Of a stretch of DNA of 64,000 nucleotides, positions 1-9,130 are shown in pieces. Position 1 is the stretch's first letter. Each line of letters starts with the position of its first letter. The DNA is from Elizabethkingia occulta (lineage in GTDB: Bacteria; Bacteroidota; Bacteroidia; Flavobacteriales; Weeksellaceae): NCBI RefSeq assembly GCF_002023715.1, contig NZ_MAHX01000013.1, forward strand, positions 434,001-498,000. Direction: 5' to 3'. Below the pieces are notes generated by a model. That model saw only the letters and a list, made by a program, of their open reading frames with translations, did not search any database and had not been told where the DNA came from. A program made the position numbers and the translations under genes.

Positions 1-59
1 TGATATTTCTTTTATCCCGGAATGTAAAACAACATTATAAATAAAAAAGACCGTATAAT

Positions 60-2255
60 ATGAAGAAGTTAATACTAAGTGCATCTGTACTTTCCGGTAT
101 TATGATTTTTGCACAGCAAAAAGATTCAGCGAATGCAAAAAAAATCGATGAGGTAATAATTAAAGCCTATATTAAAAAAGATAGTGATTACACAAACAAA
201 ATGCCATTGCGGGCTATTGAGAATCCGCAGGTTTATTCCTCGGTGGACAGAATTGCGCTGGAAAATCAGATGGTATTTACTGTAGACGATGCCTTCAGAA
301 ATGTAACAGGTCTACAAAAAATGTGGAATGCAACAGGTCGTGCAGGAGATGGTGGAGCTTATGTTAACCTGAGAGGTTTTATCTCCAATAACTCGCTTAG
401 AAATGGACTTGTAGCGCCGGTAAACGGAACAATGGACGCTATTAATATTGAAAAAATTGAGGTATTAAAAGGTCCTTCTGCCACATTATATGGAAGTAAT
501 GTAACGTCTTACGGGGGTGTAATCAACAGGATTACCAAAAAACCGTATGAAACTTTTGGCGGAAGTCTTTTGGTTACAGGTGGAAGTTATGATTTTTACA
601 GAGCACAAGCCGATATTAATACACCGCTTACAAAAGATAAAAAATTGCTCTTCCGTGTGAATACTGCCTATACTACAGAAGGAAACTTCCAGAATAAGAA
701 AGTACAAAATACTTACCTGGCATTTACCCCTAGTTTAACATGGAAAATAAATAATAAGCTGGATGTAAATGTAGAATATGAAATGTATGATAACAGAACA
801 CAGGCAGAGCAGAACTTCTTCTTTATAGGATCTCCCACTCAGTCTGGTTACTCCAATATGAAAGATCTGGAAAGAGCAGGACTTAATTATAAGAACCCTT
901 ATATAGGCTCCGGATTGTATAATACAGGGCGTACACGCAATATTTTCGGACAAGTCAATTACAAGATTAATGAGCATATAAAATCGTCTACATCAATAAA
1001 CAGTGCTTACAATTATTCTAATGGGTATAATCCTTATTTTTATATTACAACCAAGTCTTATGGTGCAGATCCTAATGATAAAGCAATAGGTTTACACAGA
1101 GGAGATCAGTCTACCCGGGATAGCAACCAGCGCTACTTACAGGTACAACAGAATTTTAATTTTGATTTCCATATTGGGAGTATGAGAAACCGTACTGTTG
1201 TAGGGGCAGATTTTCTTAGAACGCGCAATGATCAGTTCTTTTATTCCGGAGTAATAGATTTTGTTCCTTTTACCGGTGGAGTAGATTATTCTAATTTCAA
1301 TGCAGATTATGTTACAGCATACTATGATGCAAACAAAGCTACATTGTCCACATGGCCGTTGAAAAATAAATCGAATACCTACAGTGCCTATATTTCCAAT
1401 GTATTGACATTGATACCAGGGCTCAATGTAATGACTTCCATCCGTTATGAGAGTATAGACTTTAAAGGTGGAGTAAGAGGAAGTAATGATACACCAGCTT
1501 ATACACAGGGAGCCTGGTCACCTAAGCTGGGAATTGTATATGAAATTATCAAAGATAAGTTTTCGGTATTTGGTAATTATCAAAACAGTTTTACCAGCAA
1601 TGGATATTATATTGCCGATAAAGCATCGAATTTGAAGCTTTCAGATCCGGAAAAAGCAAATCAATGGGAAGGCGGTTTTAAAGCGAATCTACTGAATGGA
1701 AAAATAAATGCAACAGTAAATTACTATAATATCAATGTTCGAAACTCTCTGCAAATTATAGATTATACACCAGCACCAGAAGTAAGAGCAATCGAGCAAC
1801 AAATGGGGAAACGCAATAGTAAAGGAGTTGAGCTGGAAATCAATGCTTATCTTGTAAAAGGATTTTCATTAATTGCGGGAGTAAGTTACAATGACTCCAA
1901 GTTTACAGAAACAACCGATGCCAGTGTATTAGGAAGAAGACCAAATACAGCTTCATCTCCATGGCTGGCAAACTTCAATGCAAGTTATCAGTTTTCAGAA
2001 GGAAATCTTAAAGGTCTAGGTTTCGGAATAGGGGGTAATTATGCGAGTGCCAACAGAATTATTAATACAACTGCAGGTGTTTTCGAATTGCCGAAGTATT
2101 TTGTAATGAATGCGAATGTGTTCTATGATACCCGAAAATTCAGAATTGGATTTAAAGCAGATAACCTGACGAATGAACATTACTGGATTGGGTATACAAC
2201 AGCTAATCCGCAGAGATTATTAAGCATAGCAGGAAGCTTTACTTATAAATTGTAG
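60..2255 (+). CDS. TonB-dependent siderophore receptor
   Basis: This is an outer-membrane receptor that most likely imports a ferric siderophore using energy from TonB/ExbBD. The 731-residue protein starts with a signal peptide (MKKLILSASVLSGIMIFAQQ) and has a TonB-box-like stretch (IDEVIIKAY) at about residues 29-37. The plug domain follows at about 50-160 and contains the family sequences VNLRGF and IEKIEVLKGPSATLYGS. The rest is a beta-barrel rich in alternating aromatic residues, ending in an aromatic-rich strand (SIAGSFTYKL), as outer-membrane barrels do. The short plug without an extra N-terminal signalling domain suggests no FecR-type transmembrane signalling. Only 59 bases of upstream sequence are present, so I cannot say whether a Fur box controls it. 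The substrate is not visible in the sequence. It stands alone, with a strong terminator behind it. Confidence 0.93.
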   Translation: MKKLILSASVLSGIMIFAQQKDSANAKKIDEVIIKAYIKKDSDYTNKMPLRAIENPQVYSSVDRIALENQMVFTVDDAFRNVTGLQKMWNATGRAGDGGAYVNLRGFISNNSLRNGLVAPVNGTMDAINIEKIEVLKGPSATLYGSNVTSYGGVINRITKKPYETFGGSLLVTGGSYDFYRAQADINTPLTKDKKLLFRVNTAYTTEGNFQNKKVQNTYLAFTPSLTWKINNKLDVNVEYEMYDNRTQAEQNFFFIGSPTQSGYSNMKDLERAGLNYKNPYIGSGLYNTGRTRNIFGQVNYKINEHIKSSTSINSAYNYSNGYNPYFYITTKSYGADPNDKAIGLHRGDQSTRDSNQRYLQVQQNFNFDFHIGSMRNRTVVGADFLRTRNDQFFYSGVIDFVPFTGGVDYSNFNADYVTAYYDANKATLSTWPLKNKSNTYSAYISNVLTLIPGLNVMTSIRYESIDFKGGVRGSNDTPAYTQGAWSPKLGIVYEIIKDKFSVFGNYQNSFTSNGYYIADKASNLKLSDPEKANQWEGGFKANLLNGKINATVNYYNINVRNSLQIIDYTPAPEVRAIEQQMGKRNSKGVELEINAYLVKGFSLIAGVSYNDSKFTETTDASVLGRRPNTASSPWLANFNASYQFSEGNLKGLGFGIGGNYASANRIINTTAGVFELPKYFVMNANVFYDTRKFRIGFKADNLTNEHYWIGYTTANPQRLLSIAGSFTYKL

Positions 2256-2295
2256 AGAAATCATCCGATCCGGATGATTAACAATTACAGATGTC

Positions 2296-2330
2296 AAAAA
2301 TCCGGCTGCTATATGCGGCCGGATTTTTTT
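2296..2330. terminator. Bidirectional intrinsic terminator
   Basis: A 9-bp GC-rich stem (TCCGGCTGC pairing with GCGGCCGGA, one G-U pair) has a 5-nt loop. It is preceded by A5 and followed by T7. It sits between the convergent TonB receptor and spondin-lipoprotein genes and can end transcription from both sides. Confidence 0.85.
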
Positions 2331-2347
2331 AGATTTTGATGTATGAA

Positions 2348-3568
2348 TTACTGATAAGTTATTTTCAGAACAGAAGAAACCTGTGGTACCGGGTAAGTGT
2401 TATCAACCTTAATAATATTTTTATCCTCAGGAGCTGGAGTTCCGCCAAATAAAGCCTGCTTATTTCCGGCACCAGGATACTGATCTACACCAGTTCCGTC
2501 ATCGAATAATGCTGTCTTGGCAGTTAGATCTCCTTTTGTATTTGCTGTAACCTCGCTTTCATTAGCATAGAACCAGTCATTTGAATAGCCAAACATCGTT
2601 ACATAGGCAATTTTATCTCCGGGAGTTGTGGTAATATTCGCAGAAACTTTTGCACCAGGGGCTATAGGAGCATTTCCTAATACATAAACGCTTACTCCAG
2701 GTCTGGTTAAAGCATCTTTTAGTTTTGTAGCATCACCTTTCTGGGCAATATCTTTTAGCCCCATTCCCATATCCTTCGCTCCAACTTTGTATATAGGATT
2801 TGTATCTCCTTTGTAAACTACCACTAATACGGGCGAAAGTCCTGTAATAATTCCGGTATTGCTCTTAGTTTTGCTTGCCAGAGAAGCGTTGTTTCCGCTT
2901 TCCGCAATAGCTGTAATCTCAGGATTGGATTTCTCTCCGGCTTTATAGAAAGGCATTTCATTTAATAATTTTCCGCCTAATATATTGGATACAGCCCAAA
3001 CACCTGGAGAGAAAGGCGTTTCGTTCATGGTACCTCCCGAAGTATTGGTAATGCTAAGGGTAAATTCAGATGCTGTATCATCATAAGTCAGATTCAGTTT
3101 CATCAGTTTAGATGCATCAACATTCGGAACCATGGCAACAGGATTAGATTCCGGATTCCCGGTAATATTATCTTTGCTGCCATTATCCCACAGTTTGATC
3201 TGTGCAGAAATGTCTCCGGTTACAGGAGTTCCGTTGTCGTTATACAGCTTTATTCCAGGATTTTCAGGTGCAAAGAACCAGTCCTTAGAAGCACCATACA
3301 TCGTCGCAAACATCAGTCGCTGGCCTTTTCCTGCATTGAATTTAAAGCTGATGCTTTGTCCCGGTAGTACAACCGGTAATTGGACTGTTGCACTTCCTGT
3401 TCCCCGGAAGTCACCACTTTGTACAAAATCTTTGGTTTGTACTACATTTTCTACTGTGAATGTACCTTGCTGTGGCTGAGGTGTCACGTCGTTGGTGCTG
3501 TCGTTGCAGGAAGATAATATTCCCGCAGTACCAGCCATTAGAATGGCTGAAAGAAATACTTTTTTCAT
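2348..3568 (-). CDS. Spondin-domain lipoprotein (two tandem repeats)
   Basis: A 406-residue secreted lipoprotein. The N-terminus is a lipoprotein signal peptide with the lipobox cysteine in GILSSCND. Two homologous segments, at about residues 35-180 and 215-405, each contain the sequence type M(F/Y)G(Y/A)S(N/K)DWF(Y/F)A, followed by a stretch like 'lfDdGtG.d'. These are features of the Spondin_N fold, which I infer from the motif pattern. Its biochemical role in bacteria is not known to me. The gene begins 22 bases after the msrAB stop on the same strand, so it is probably the last gene of the sigma-factor / DUF417 / MsrAB unit, and it ends at a strong terminator. A link to envelope oxidative stress is inference from position only. 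Confidence 0.75.
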   Translation of the reverse strand: MKKVFLSAILMAGTAGILSSCNDSTNDVTPQPQQGTFTVENVVQTKDFVQSGDFRGTGSATVQLPVVLPGQSISFKFNAGKGQRLMFATMYGASKDWFFAPENPGIKLYNDNGTPVTGDISAQIKLWDNGSKDNITGNPESNPVAMVPNVDASKLMKLNLTYDDTASEFTLSITNTSGGTMNETPFSPGVWAVSNILGGKLLNEMPFYKAGEKSNPEITAIAESGNNASLASKTKSNTGIITGLSPVLVVVYKGDTNPIYKVGAKDMGMGLKDIAQKGDATKLKDALTRPGVSVYVLGNAPIAPGAKVSANITTTPGDKIAYVTMFGYSNDWFYANESEVTANTKGDLTAKTALFDDGTGVDQYPGAGNKQALFGGTPAPEDKNIIKVDNTYPVPQVSSVLKITYQ

Positions 3569-3590
3569 AAGTGTTGCTTTTGGTTTGTGC

Positions 3591-4667
3591 TTATTTTTTT
3601 ATTGGTTTTATTAATGAAAGGTATTTTCCATACCCTTGTTTTTCCATTTCATTTTTCGGAATAAATTTTAATGATGCACTGTTGATGCAGTATCTTAGAC
3701 CACCCTTGTCCTGAGGACCATCATTGAAGACGTGGCCTAAATGCGCATTTCCGGTTTTGCTTCTTACTTCGGTACGTTCCATTCCATGAGAGTTATCTGT
3801 TTTTTCCTGAACAAGAGCCTCACTAATGGGGCGCGAAAAACTTGGCCAGCCACAGCCTGATTCATATTTGTCTGTGGAAACAAACAATGGTTCTCCGGTG
3901 GTAATGTCCACATAAATTCCTTCCCGAAACTCGTTCCAGTACTGGTTTTTGAATGCCTGTTCAGTGGCATTGTGCTGGGTTACTTCATATTGCTCGGCCG
4001 TTAGCTTATTGCGTAGTGTTTTGTCATCCGGTTTCTGATAGCTGTGAGGAGGATTGGCTTTTCTTGCCAATTCAAATAATCCGGGTTCTATATGGCAATA
4101 GCCGCCGGGATTTTTCCCCAGATAATCCTGATGATAATCTTCCGCTTTATAGAAATTTTTCAATGGCTTTACTTCTACAACAACAGGCTTTTTATAGGCT
4201 TTTGATAATTTATTCACATCAGACTGTATTGTGGATAAGTCATTTTTATTGTTGTAATAGATTCCCGTTCTGTAACGTGTGCCCATGTCATTTCCCTGCT
4301 TATTCATACTGGTAGGATCTATTGTTTTGAAGTACAATTCTATTAGCAGATCCAGACTGATAATATCAGGATTGTAGGTTACCTTTACTGTTTCTGCAAA
4401 GCCAGTGTCATCCGACGAAACTGTTTTATAATCAGGGTTCTTTATGTTTCCATTGGCGTAGCCCGTTTCAGTTCTTGTTACACCTCTTACCTGTTTAAAG
4501 AAATGTTCGGTTCCCCAGAAGCAGCCTCCGGCAAAATAAATGTCCGCAGACGGCATTTTGGGATCAGTCATTGTTTTAGCTTTTTGAGCTGGTTTGTCCT
4601 GCTTCCAGCTGATGAGTAATATAAGTCCTGTTATAAGGATCAGGAAACCTGTTGCTATTTTTTTCAT
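3591..4667 (-). CDS. msrAB: Periplasmic MsrA-MsrB fusion methionine sulfoxide reductase
   Basis: Repairs oxidised methionine in proteins: the MsrA half reduces the S-epimer and the MsrB half the R-epimer. The N-terminus (residues 1-21) is a hydrophobic signal/anchor without a lipobox, so the enzyme acts outside the cytoplasm. The MsrA domain covers about 40-200, with its catalytic motif GGCFWGTE (Cys49) and a second cysteine in GGYCHIEPG. The MsrB domain covers about 215-345 and has [23 protein letters not shown] and the catalytic [11 protein letters not shown] (Cys327). The MsrB half has no CxxC pair, so it appears to be the form without structural zinc. The start codon overlaps the end of the DUF417 gene by 4 bases, which suggests translational coupling. 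The length of 358 residues is normal for MsrAB fusions. Confidence 0.95.
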   Translation of the reverse strand: MKKIATGFLILITGLILLISWKQDKPAQKAKTMTDPKMPSADIYFAGGCFWGTEHFFKQVRGVTRTETGYANGNIKNPDYKTVSSDDTGFAETVKVTYNPDIISLDLLIELYFKTIDPTSMNKQGNDMGTRYRTGIYYNNKNDLSTIQSDVNKLSKAYKKPVVVEVKPLKNFYKAEDYHQDYLGKNPGGYCHIEPGLFELARKANPPHSYQKPDDKTLRNKLTAEQYEVTQHNATEQAFKNQYWNEFREGIYVDITTGEPLFVSTDKYESGCGWPSFSRPISEALVQEKTDNSHGMERTEVRSKTGNAHLGHVFNDGPQDKGGLRYCINSASLKFIPKNEMEKQGYGKYLSLIKPIKK

Positions 4668-5119
4668 TTTGATGTGTATATTGGGAATTGTAAAATCATA
4701 AGTCCGAATCCTAGAGAAACAAGGTCTTTCAGGATAAAAAAGTCAGTTACCGGAATTCCGTCTACAATCCTCCATGTTCCCGGAGTTGTAAACAGAAAGC
4801 TAAGGGTGGTAATGAACGTGATCAGTATTCCTGCAGAAGCAATTAATCTGAAAAAATGTCTGTAAGGAGCAAATAGAATTGCCAGCGCTGTCAGAATTTC
4901 GACAATACCGATGAGGTTAGATACTCCCCGAATGCTGAATATATGGTATAGCCATCCCATTAACGGATGATTCTCTACTAATGGTTTTATAGCGGCAGCT
5001 TCAGTAGGAGTAAATTTGAAAATTCCTATCCATAATAAGACAAGTGCTACTCCGTAGAGTGAGATGTAATAACCAGTTAAAAAATTGCGGTTAGATGAAG
5101 AAGGTACTTTGGTCAGCAT
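4664..5119 (-). CDS. DUF417 (YkgB/RclC-like) inner-membrane protein
   Basis: A 151-residue membrane protein with about four hydrophobic segments (roughly residues 18-38, 58-88, 88-108, 125-146). The pattern ([23 protein letters not shown], then [13 protein letters not shown] and later [10 protein letters not shown]-type sequence) is that of the DUF417/YkgB family. The E. coli member RclC belongs to the reactive-chlorine resistance regulon; that is established for E. coli, not for this gene. Here it overlaps msrAB by 4 bases and lies 80 bases downstream of a soluble anti-sigma gene. Together these suggest a role in defence against oxidants such as hypochlorite. Its molecular activity is not known. 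Confidence 0.85.
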   Translation of the reverse strand: MLTKVPSSSNRNFLTGYYISLYGVALVLLWIGIFKFTPTEAAAIKPLVENHPLMGWLYHIFSIRGVSNLIGIVEILTALAILFAPYRHFFRLIASAGILITFITTLSFLFTTPGTWRIVDGIPVTDFFILKDLVSLGFGLMILQFPIYTSK

Positions 5120-5145
5120 ATTCGTTGTGTTTTTTGCGGTTTATA

Positions 5146-5157
5146 TTCCTTTTGGAA
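5146..5157. promoter_or_regulatory. Small inverted repeat upstream of DUF417-msrAB
   Basis: TTCC-TTTT-GGAA lies in the 80-base gap between the anti-sigma gene and the DUF417 gene, about 27 bases upstream of the DUF417 start. It may be part of a promoter or operator for the DUF417-msrAB-spondin genes. The evidence is only its symmetry and position. Confidence 0.25.
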
Positions 5158-5199
5158 CTATAGTCGGCAGAAAAACAAAATCCTGACAGCAGAAAGTAA

Positions 5200-5481
5200 T
5201 TATTTTTTTATTTTTTTTAGTACTTCTTCTTTAAGTTGTTTATTATCAATGGTATAAATTGCTGCTTCAGATTCTTTTTTTCTGATCATATTGCGGAGTG
5301 CCACATGAATAAACTGTGCTTTTTTCTCATAAACCATACACCATTTGCATAAAAATAAATGAGCATTCAACTGAGTTTTTTCAGAAAAAGTCAATGGCGA
5401 ATGCATCCTTTTTTCTATTAAAAAAGTTGCTTTACTGCAAGGCAGTATCAGGACATGTAATATTTTCTTTAAGGTGCTCAT
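5200..5481 (-). CDS. Soluble zinc-binding anti-sigma factor (ZAS type)
   Basis: A 93-residue protein whose start overlaps the end of the ECF sigma gene by 4 bases. It contains the zinc anti-sigma signature H-x3-C-x2-C (HLFLCKWC, about residues 41-48) and an upstream cysteine in LPCSKAT. The family is established for RsrA- and ChrR-like anti-sigma factors that hold an ECF sigma factor and release it on thiol oxidation. There is no transmembrane segment, so the protein should be cytoplasmic. That favours direct sensing of an oxidant or metal over an envelope signal. Placing it in this family rests on the motif and the operon position; overall similarity is too short to judge. Confidence 0.75.
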   Translation of the reverse strand: MSTLKKILHVLILPCSKATFLIEKRMHSPLTFSEKTQLNAHLFLCKWCMVYEKKAQFIHVALRNMIRKKESEAAIYTIDNKQLKEEVLKKIKK

Positions 5482-6032
5482 TTTCCTTTTCCGAACCAGT
5501 TAAATTGTAAACACTCCCGAAGCTGGAGTCGGCTGCGTTGTAATATTTTCCAATAATTAGTCGGAGAAACATTGGTTTCCTGACAAATTTCTGTTGATTT
5601 TTTTTCCTGTAGATAAGTAAGCTTTACCAATGTAAGCCATCTGTCCGGCAATTCTTCCAGACATTTTTTCAGATAGGCATTAAAAGCTTCGTTATCCAGA
5701 AGTGAAGTTTCATTCATATCCCATTGCAGGAGAACGCCGTCGGGATCTTTCCAGAATTCATGGTTGTCAAAAAAATGATCAAGACTTACCTGTGGATTTC
5801 CTTTATACTTCTTTCTGTAGAGGTCTGTAATTTTATGGTGTAAAATGCCCATAAGCCATGTAAGCGGAGCACTTTTTTCCTGAAAACCATCCATTGCTGA
5901 ATAGGCTGCGACATAAACTTCCTGAACGGCATCTTCGGCATCTTCCCGGTTAGACAATAAATAGAAAGCACGGTCAAAAAGCTTCTGACCATACATATCG
6001 ATCCATTCTTCCAGTTTTTTTGTTGTGTGCAT
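5478..6032 (-). CDS. ECF-family RNA polymerase sigma factor
   Basis: A 184-residue group 4 sigma factor. Region 2 (about 15-85) contains AFYLLSNREDAEDAVQEVY and the WLMGILHHKITDLYRKK segment. Region 4 (about 125-175) contains ELPDRWLTLVKLTYLQ and a helix-turn-helix with KSTEICQETNVSPTNYW. It is followed with a 4-base overlap by a zinc anti-sigma factor, so the two should form a sigma/anti-sigma pair. The downstream DUF417, msrAB and spondin genes on the same strand are the likely targets. An inverted repeat directly upstream may serve autoregulation. The start chosen is the ATG at 6032, the only good start in front of region 2. Confidence 0.92.
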   Translation of the reverse strand: MHTTKKLEEWIDMYGQKLFDRAFYLLSNREDAEDAVQEVYVAAYSAMDGFQEKSAPLTWLMGILHHKITDLYRKKYKGNPQVSLDHFFDNHEFWKDPDGVLLQWDMNETSLLDNEAFNAYLKKCLEELPDRWLTLVKLTYLQEKKSTEICQETNVSPTNYWKILQRSRLQLRECLQFNWFGKGK

Positions 6033-6044
6033 TAAAATTACCGG

Positions 6045-6068
6045 GTTCTAAATTAGTAAAATTAGAAC
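6045..6068. promoter_or_regulatory. Inverted repeat in the ECF sigma promoter region
   Basis: GTTCTAA and TTAGAAC form 7-bp arms with a 10-nt spacer, 13 bases upstream of the sigma factor start. No U-run follows on either strand, so a terminator for the preceding acyltransferase gene is unlikely. It is a candidate operator or structured leader. Confidence 0.35.
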
Positions 6069-6079
6069 GGAGCATACTA

Positions 6080-7189
6080 TTATTTACCCAGAATTTTATT
6101 TTTAATCCGGGATGCAGGCCTTTCAATAACATAGCGATAGAGAATTCCGGTCAGGATACAACCTGCCAGACAGATAGAAAGCATCAGTATTCCGGAGGTA
6201 GGAATTATAGAACTTTCAGCAAGGTTTTGAATGATATGAATAATCCCTTTATGAGAAAGATAAACAGCATAGGACAGGCTGGCAAGCTGAACTGTAATCC
6301 ATGAATGAGAACGGTAAAGAAATGAAGATTCCGAAATTGCTGATAGTAGAATGATACCAAAACTAATGGCTACAGCCGTAAAACCAAAAATGGAAGCATG
6401 CATGGAAGCCTGATCACTGCAGAACAAAAGTGATAGCCCGAGAAGTATAGCTCCACTAAAGAAAAGAATATTTCCGTTTGAATGGATAAATCTTTTGAAT
6501 GTAGCTGAATGATGGTGAAGATAGCCGATAAGTACGCCGATTGCTAAGCTATCCAGTCGGGTGTAAGTCGGGTAATAAATTTTCATATACCACTCTAACC
6601 AGAATTTATCGGAATTGAGATGTGGAATAATGTATTCATTCCATGCTATAAAACGAAGAATAATTGAAATAATGATCAGAAGCGGAGCAAGCCACATTAT
6701 CCACGGTAGTTTCTTTGTTTTTATTAACAATAAAAGAGAGAAAGGCAGGAATAAATAAAACTGTTCTTCGATACACAAAGACCACGCATGTGAAAAAGTA
6801 CCACGGTTAATAACGTCCAGTCCATAATTCTGAGTGAAAGTAACAAACTTCCATAAAGGTGATAATGCTTCTCTTTCCCGGAAGACAGGGATGCAGAAAT
6901 AAAGAAACAGTGTGAAAAAATACGGCGGAATAATCCTGAAAAATCGTTTGATAAAAAAAGACCGGAGAGGAATGTTGTTGTATTTTTTTATGCTGTCAAA
7001 TAGCTGGCCGGATATAAGAAAACCACTCAGGACAAAGAATAGATCGACCCCAATCCAGCCAAATCTTCCAATAGTGTCTATCCAGTCAGGATGATCAAAG
7101 GCCCGGTAATGATACATAAGCACTAGTACAATGGCTAATGCCCGCAGATGGTCTAGCCCGTTTAATCTTTCAGATGGAGTAGTATTCAT
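6080..7189 (-). CDS. Acyltransferase family 3 (OafA-like) membrane protein
   Basis: A 369-residue integral membrane protein with about ten hydrophobic segments. The family motifs are visible: RLNGLDHLRALAIVLVLMYH at residues 8-27, FGWIGVDLFFVLSGFLISG at about 43-61, and KRFFRIIPPYFF at about 80-92. Members O-acetylate or acylate sugars, lipids or surface polysaccharides. The acceptor cannot be read from the sequence. No glycan-synthesis gene lies beside it. It ends 47 bases before the sigma factor gene on the same strand, so read-through into that unit is possible, though a functional link is not evident. Confidence 0.88.
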   Translation of the reverse strand: MNTTPSERLNGLDHLRALAIVLVLMYHYRAFDHPDWIDTIGRFGWIGVDLFFVLSGFLISGQLFDSIKKYNNIPLRSFFIKRFFRIIPPYFFTLFLYFCIPVFREREALSPLWKFVTFTQNYGLDVINRGTFSHAWSLCIEEQFYLFLPFSLLLLIKTKKLPWIMWLAPLLIIISIILRFIAWNEYIIPHLNSDKFWLEWYMKIYYPTYTRLDSLAIGVLIGYLHHHSATFKRFIHSNGNILFFSGAILLGLSLLFCSDQASMHASIFGFTAVAISFGIILLSAISESSFLYRSHSWITVQLASLSYAVYLSHKGIIHIIQNLAESSIIPTSGILMLSICLAGCILTGILYRYVIERPASRIKNKILGK

Positions 7190-7299
7190 TGTTTTTTTAG
7201 CAAAGATTTAGAAATAGAAGACAGAATTTTGTCTATGCAGACAGACAGCACCAATTCTAATGTGGATAACTTTAAAAATCGTTTGACATTTTATTTGCG

Positions 7300-8433
7300 T
7301 TGTCTATCCTTAATTATTCAGATTTTATCACAGCAGTGTTGATTGTAGGGGCGGAATTTTTAATTTTGAGTATGGTAAAAATATTATCCGGAAAACCTGT
7401 CAGGCAATCTCTATATTTTCAGGTATTCTTTTGGGTTGCTTTATTTCTGCTTGTTACAGCCAGAAATTATGGTGAGCACGAGAATCCTGATTTCCGTGAA
7501 ATGATTATCTATGATTTCTGCCATTGGATTTTTCAGATTATAGGTGCCAATTTTATTTATTACATTCTGGTCCGGAAGTATTTTGACAACAGAAGATATG
7601 TTGAATTCTCAGTATATCTGCTATTGTCATTATATGGTATATCGGTAATTAACCGGTTATTTATTATATATGTAGCCGAGCCTTTCTTTGTGAGTTATCC
7701 ACAGGATAGATTGCTCAGCATTTTTACAGATTTAAAATATCTTTTTTTCCATTATACACTTCCTATTATTACCGGATCTTTTATTTTTATTTCCATCATG
7801 TTTATGCTGAGGTATCGTAATGAGAAGCAGAATCATGAAAAGTTATTAAAGGAAAAAGCAGAACTGGAGCTTCAGGCATTAAAATCCCGGTTGAATCCCC
7901 ATTTTCTGTTTAATACTCTGAACAATATTTATTCATTGTCATTGTTAGACCCGGAGAAAACTTCGGAATCCATTAGCCGCCTTTCGGATATTCTGGATTA
8001 TATTTTATACAAAGGTCAGGATAAAATGACCACTGTTTCCGATGAACTGACGATTGTAAATAACTATATCGAACTGGAGAGACTGCGTTATGACGAAAGA
8101 CTTCAGCTGAATTTGCATACACAACTGGAGAGTCCGAATGTTATTCCGCCCCTGATTTATCTTTCACTTGTAGAAAATGCTTTCAAACACGGAGCCGGCA
8201 AAATGAGTGAAGGAGCAGAAATTTATATTGATATAAAAACAACTCCGGAACAGTCCGTTTTGAGAGTTGAAAATACATGTCCCCCAAATATTGAAAGTAA
8301 TGCTGGCGGGATAGGACTGGATAATATGAAGGAACAACTGAAATTGTATTATAAAAATAATTTTACATTTAGTATTTTGCATAGGCAGAACAGATTTATT
8401 GTAGAATTGATTACTCCGGCCTTTCATGATTAA
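7300..8433 (+). CDS. LytS/YehU-type sensor histidine kinase
   Basis: A 377-residue membrane kinase of the His_kinase (LytS) family. Five or six transmembrane segments occupy about residues 8-30, 38-54, 78-92, 104-125 and 152-172. A short coiled region follows, then the phosphoacceptor motif SRLNPHFLFNTLNNIYSL with His201. The ATPase domain (about 265-370) has VENAFKHG and GIGLDNMKEQL. The start used here is a TTG; the first ATG lies 72 bases further on (7372), inside the first membrane region, so the TTG is preferred. The gene overlaps the LytTR regulator gene by 8 bases. The ligand is unknown, since the sensory part is membrane-embedded only. Confidence 0.92.
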   Translation: MSILNYSDFITAVLIVGAEFLILSMVKILSGKPVRQSLYFQVFFWVALFLLVTARNYGEHENPDFREMIIYDFCHWIFQIIGANFIYYILVRKYFDNRRYVEFSVYLLLSLYGISVINRLFIIYVAEPFFVSYPQDRLLSIFTDLKYLFFHYTLPIITGSFIFISIMFMLRYRNEKQNHEKLLKEKAELELQALKSRLNPHFLFNTLNNIYSLSLLDPEKTSESISRLSDILDYILYKGQDKMTTVSDELTIVNNYIELERLRYDERLQLNLHTQLESPNVIPPLIYLSLVENAFKHGAGKMSEGAEIYIDIKTTPEQSVLRVENTCPPNIESNAGGIGLDNMKEQLKLYYKNNFTFSILHRQNRFIVELITPAFHD

Positions 8434-9127
8434 TTGTATTGTTGTAGATGATGAGCCTTTGGCAATAAAACTTTTGGAAAATCATATTTCCAAAATCGAA
8501 AACCTCTGTATTGTTGGTACCGCCAGAAATGCAATGGAAGCATATCGGTTGTTGCAAACCCAAGCAGTCGATCTTATGTTTCTGGATATTCATATGCCGG
8601 ATCTGAATGGAATAGAGTTTTTAAAATCTTTATCACAGAGACCTAAAACAATTTTTACAACGGCATATCGTGAGTTTGCATTAGAAGGTTTCGAACTGGA
8701 AGCTGTGGATTATCTTCTGAAGCCCGTAACCTTTGAACGCTTTTTCCGTTCTGTAGAGAGAGTACTCAGAAATAACCAGAAAGAAGAAACTGCAGAATTT
8801 ATCATTCTGAAATCTGAAGGCTTGCAAAGAAAAGTAATATTGGCAGATATAGTTTGTCTGGAGAGTCAGGGGAACGATATCAAGGTCATTCTGAAAAATA
8901 AAACAGAGATTATTACAAAAAGTACAATGACAGAGATGGAAATGTACTTGTCTGGCGAAGGTTTTATCAGGATTCATCGGTCTTTCATGATCAATTCAGA
9001 ATATATTACAGCATTTGGCCCTGATGAGGTTGTGGTAGATGTACAATCTGTCCCGATAGGAAGGAGCTATAAAAAAGCTTTTGACGATTTTATTCAGAAC
9101 CTTTTTTCAAAAGGACTTCGTGGATAA
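8426..9127 (+). CDS. LytTR-family response regulator
   Basis: A 233-residue DNA-binding response regulator paired with the preceding kinase. The receiver domain (1-115) has the acidic pair VVDDEP, the phosphoacceptor Asp54 in MFLDIHMPDLNG, the conserved Thr in TTAYREFA and the Lys in YLLKPV. The C-terminal LytTR domain (about 125-230) includes the segment IHRSFMINSEYI typical of the family. Targets are unknown. It ends 3 bases from the stop of the convergent hydrolase gene, leaving no room for a terminator between them. Confidence 0.95.
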   Translation: MINCIVVDDEPLAIKLLENHISKIENLCIVGTARNAMEAYRLLQTQAVDLMFLDIHMPDLNGIEFLKSLSQRPKTIFTTAYREFALEGFELEAVDYLLKPVTFERFFRSVERVLRNNQKEETAEFIILKSEGLQRKVILADIVCLESQGNDIKVILKNKTEIITKSTMTEMEMYLSGEGFIRIHRSFMINSEYITAFGPDEVVVDVQSVPIGRSYKKAFDDFIQNLFSKGLRG

Positions 9128-9130
9128 CTT

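Noticed and set aside
7283-7300. Consensus promoter before the LytS-type kinase
   Set aside because: TTATTTG lacks the full TAnnTTTG pattern, so I did not list it.
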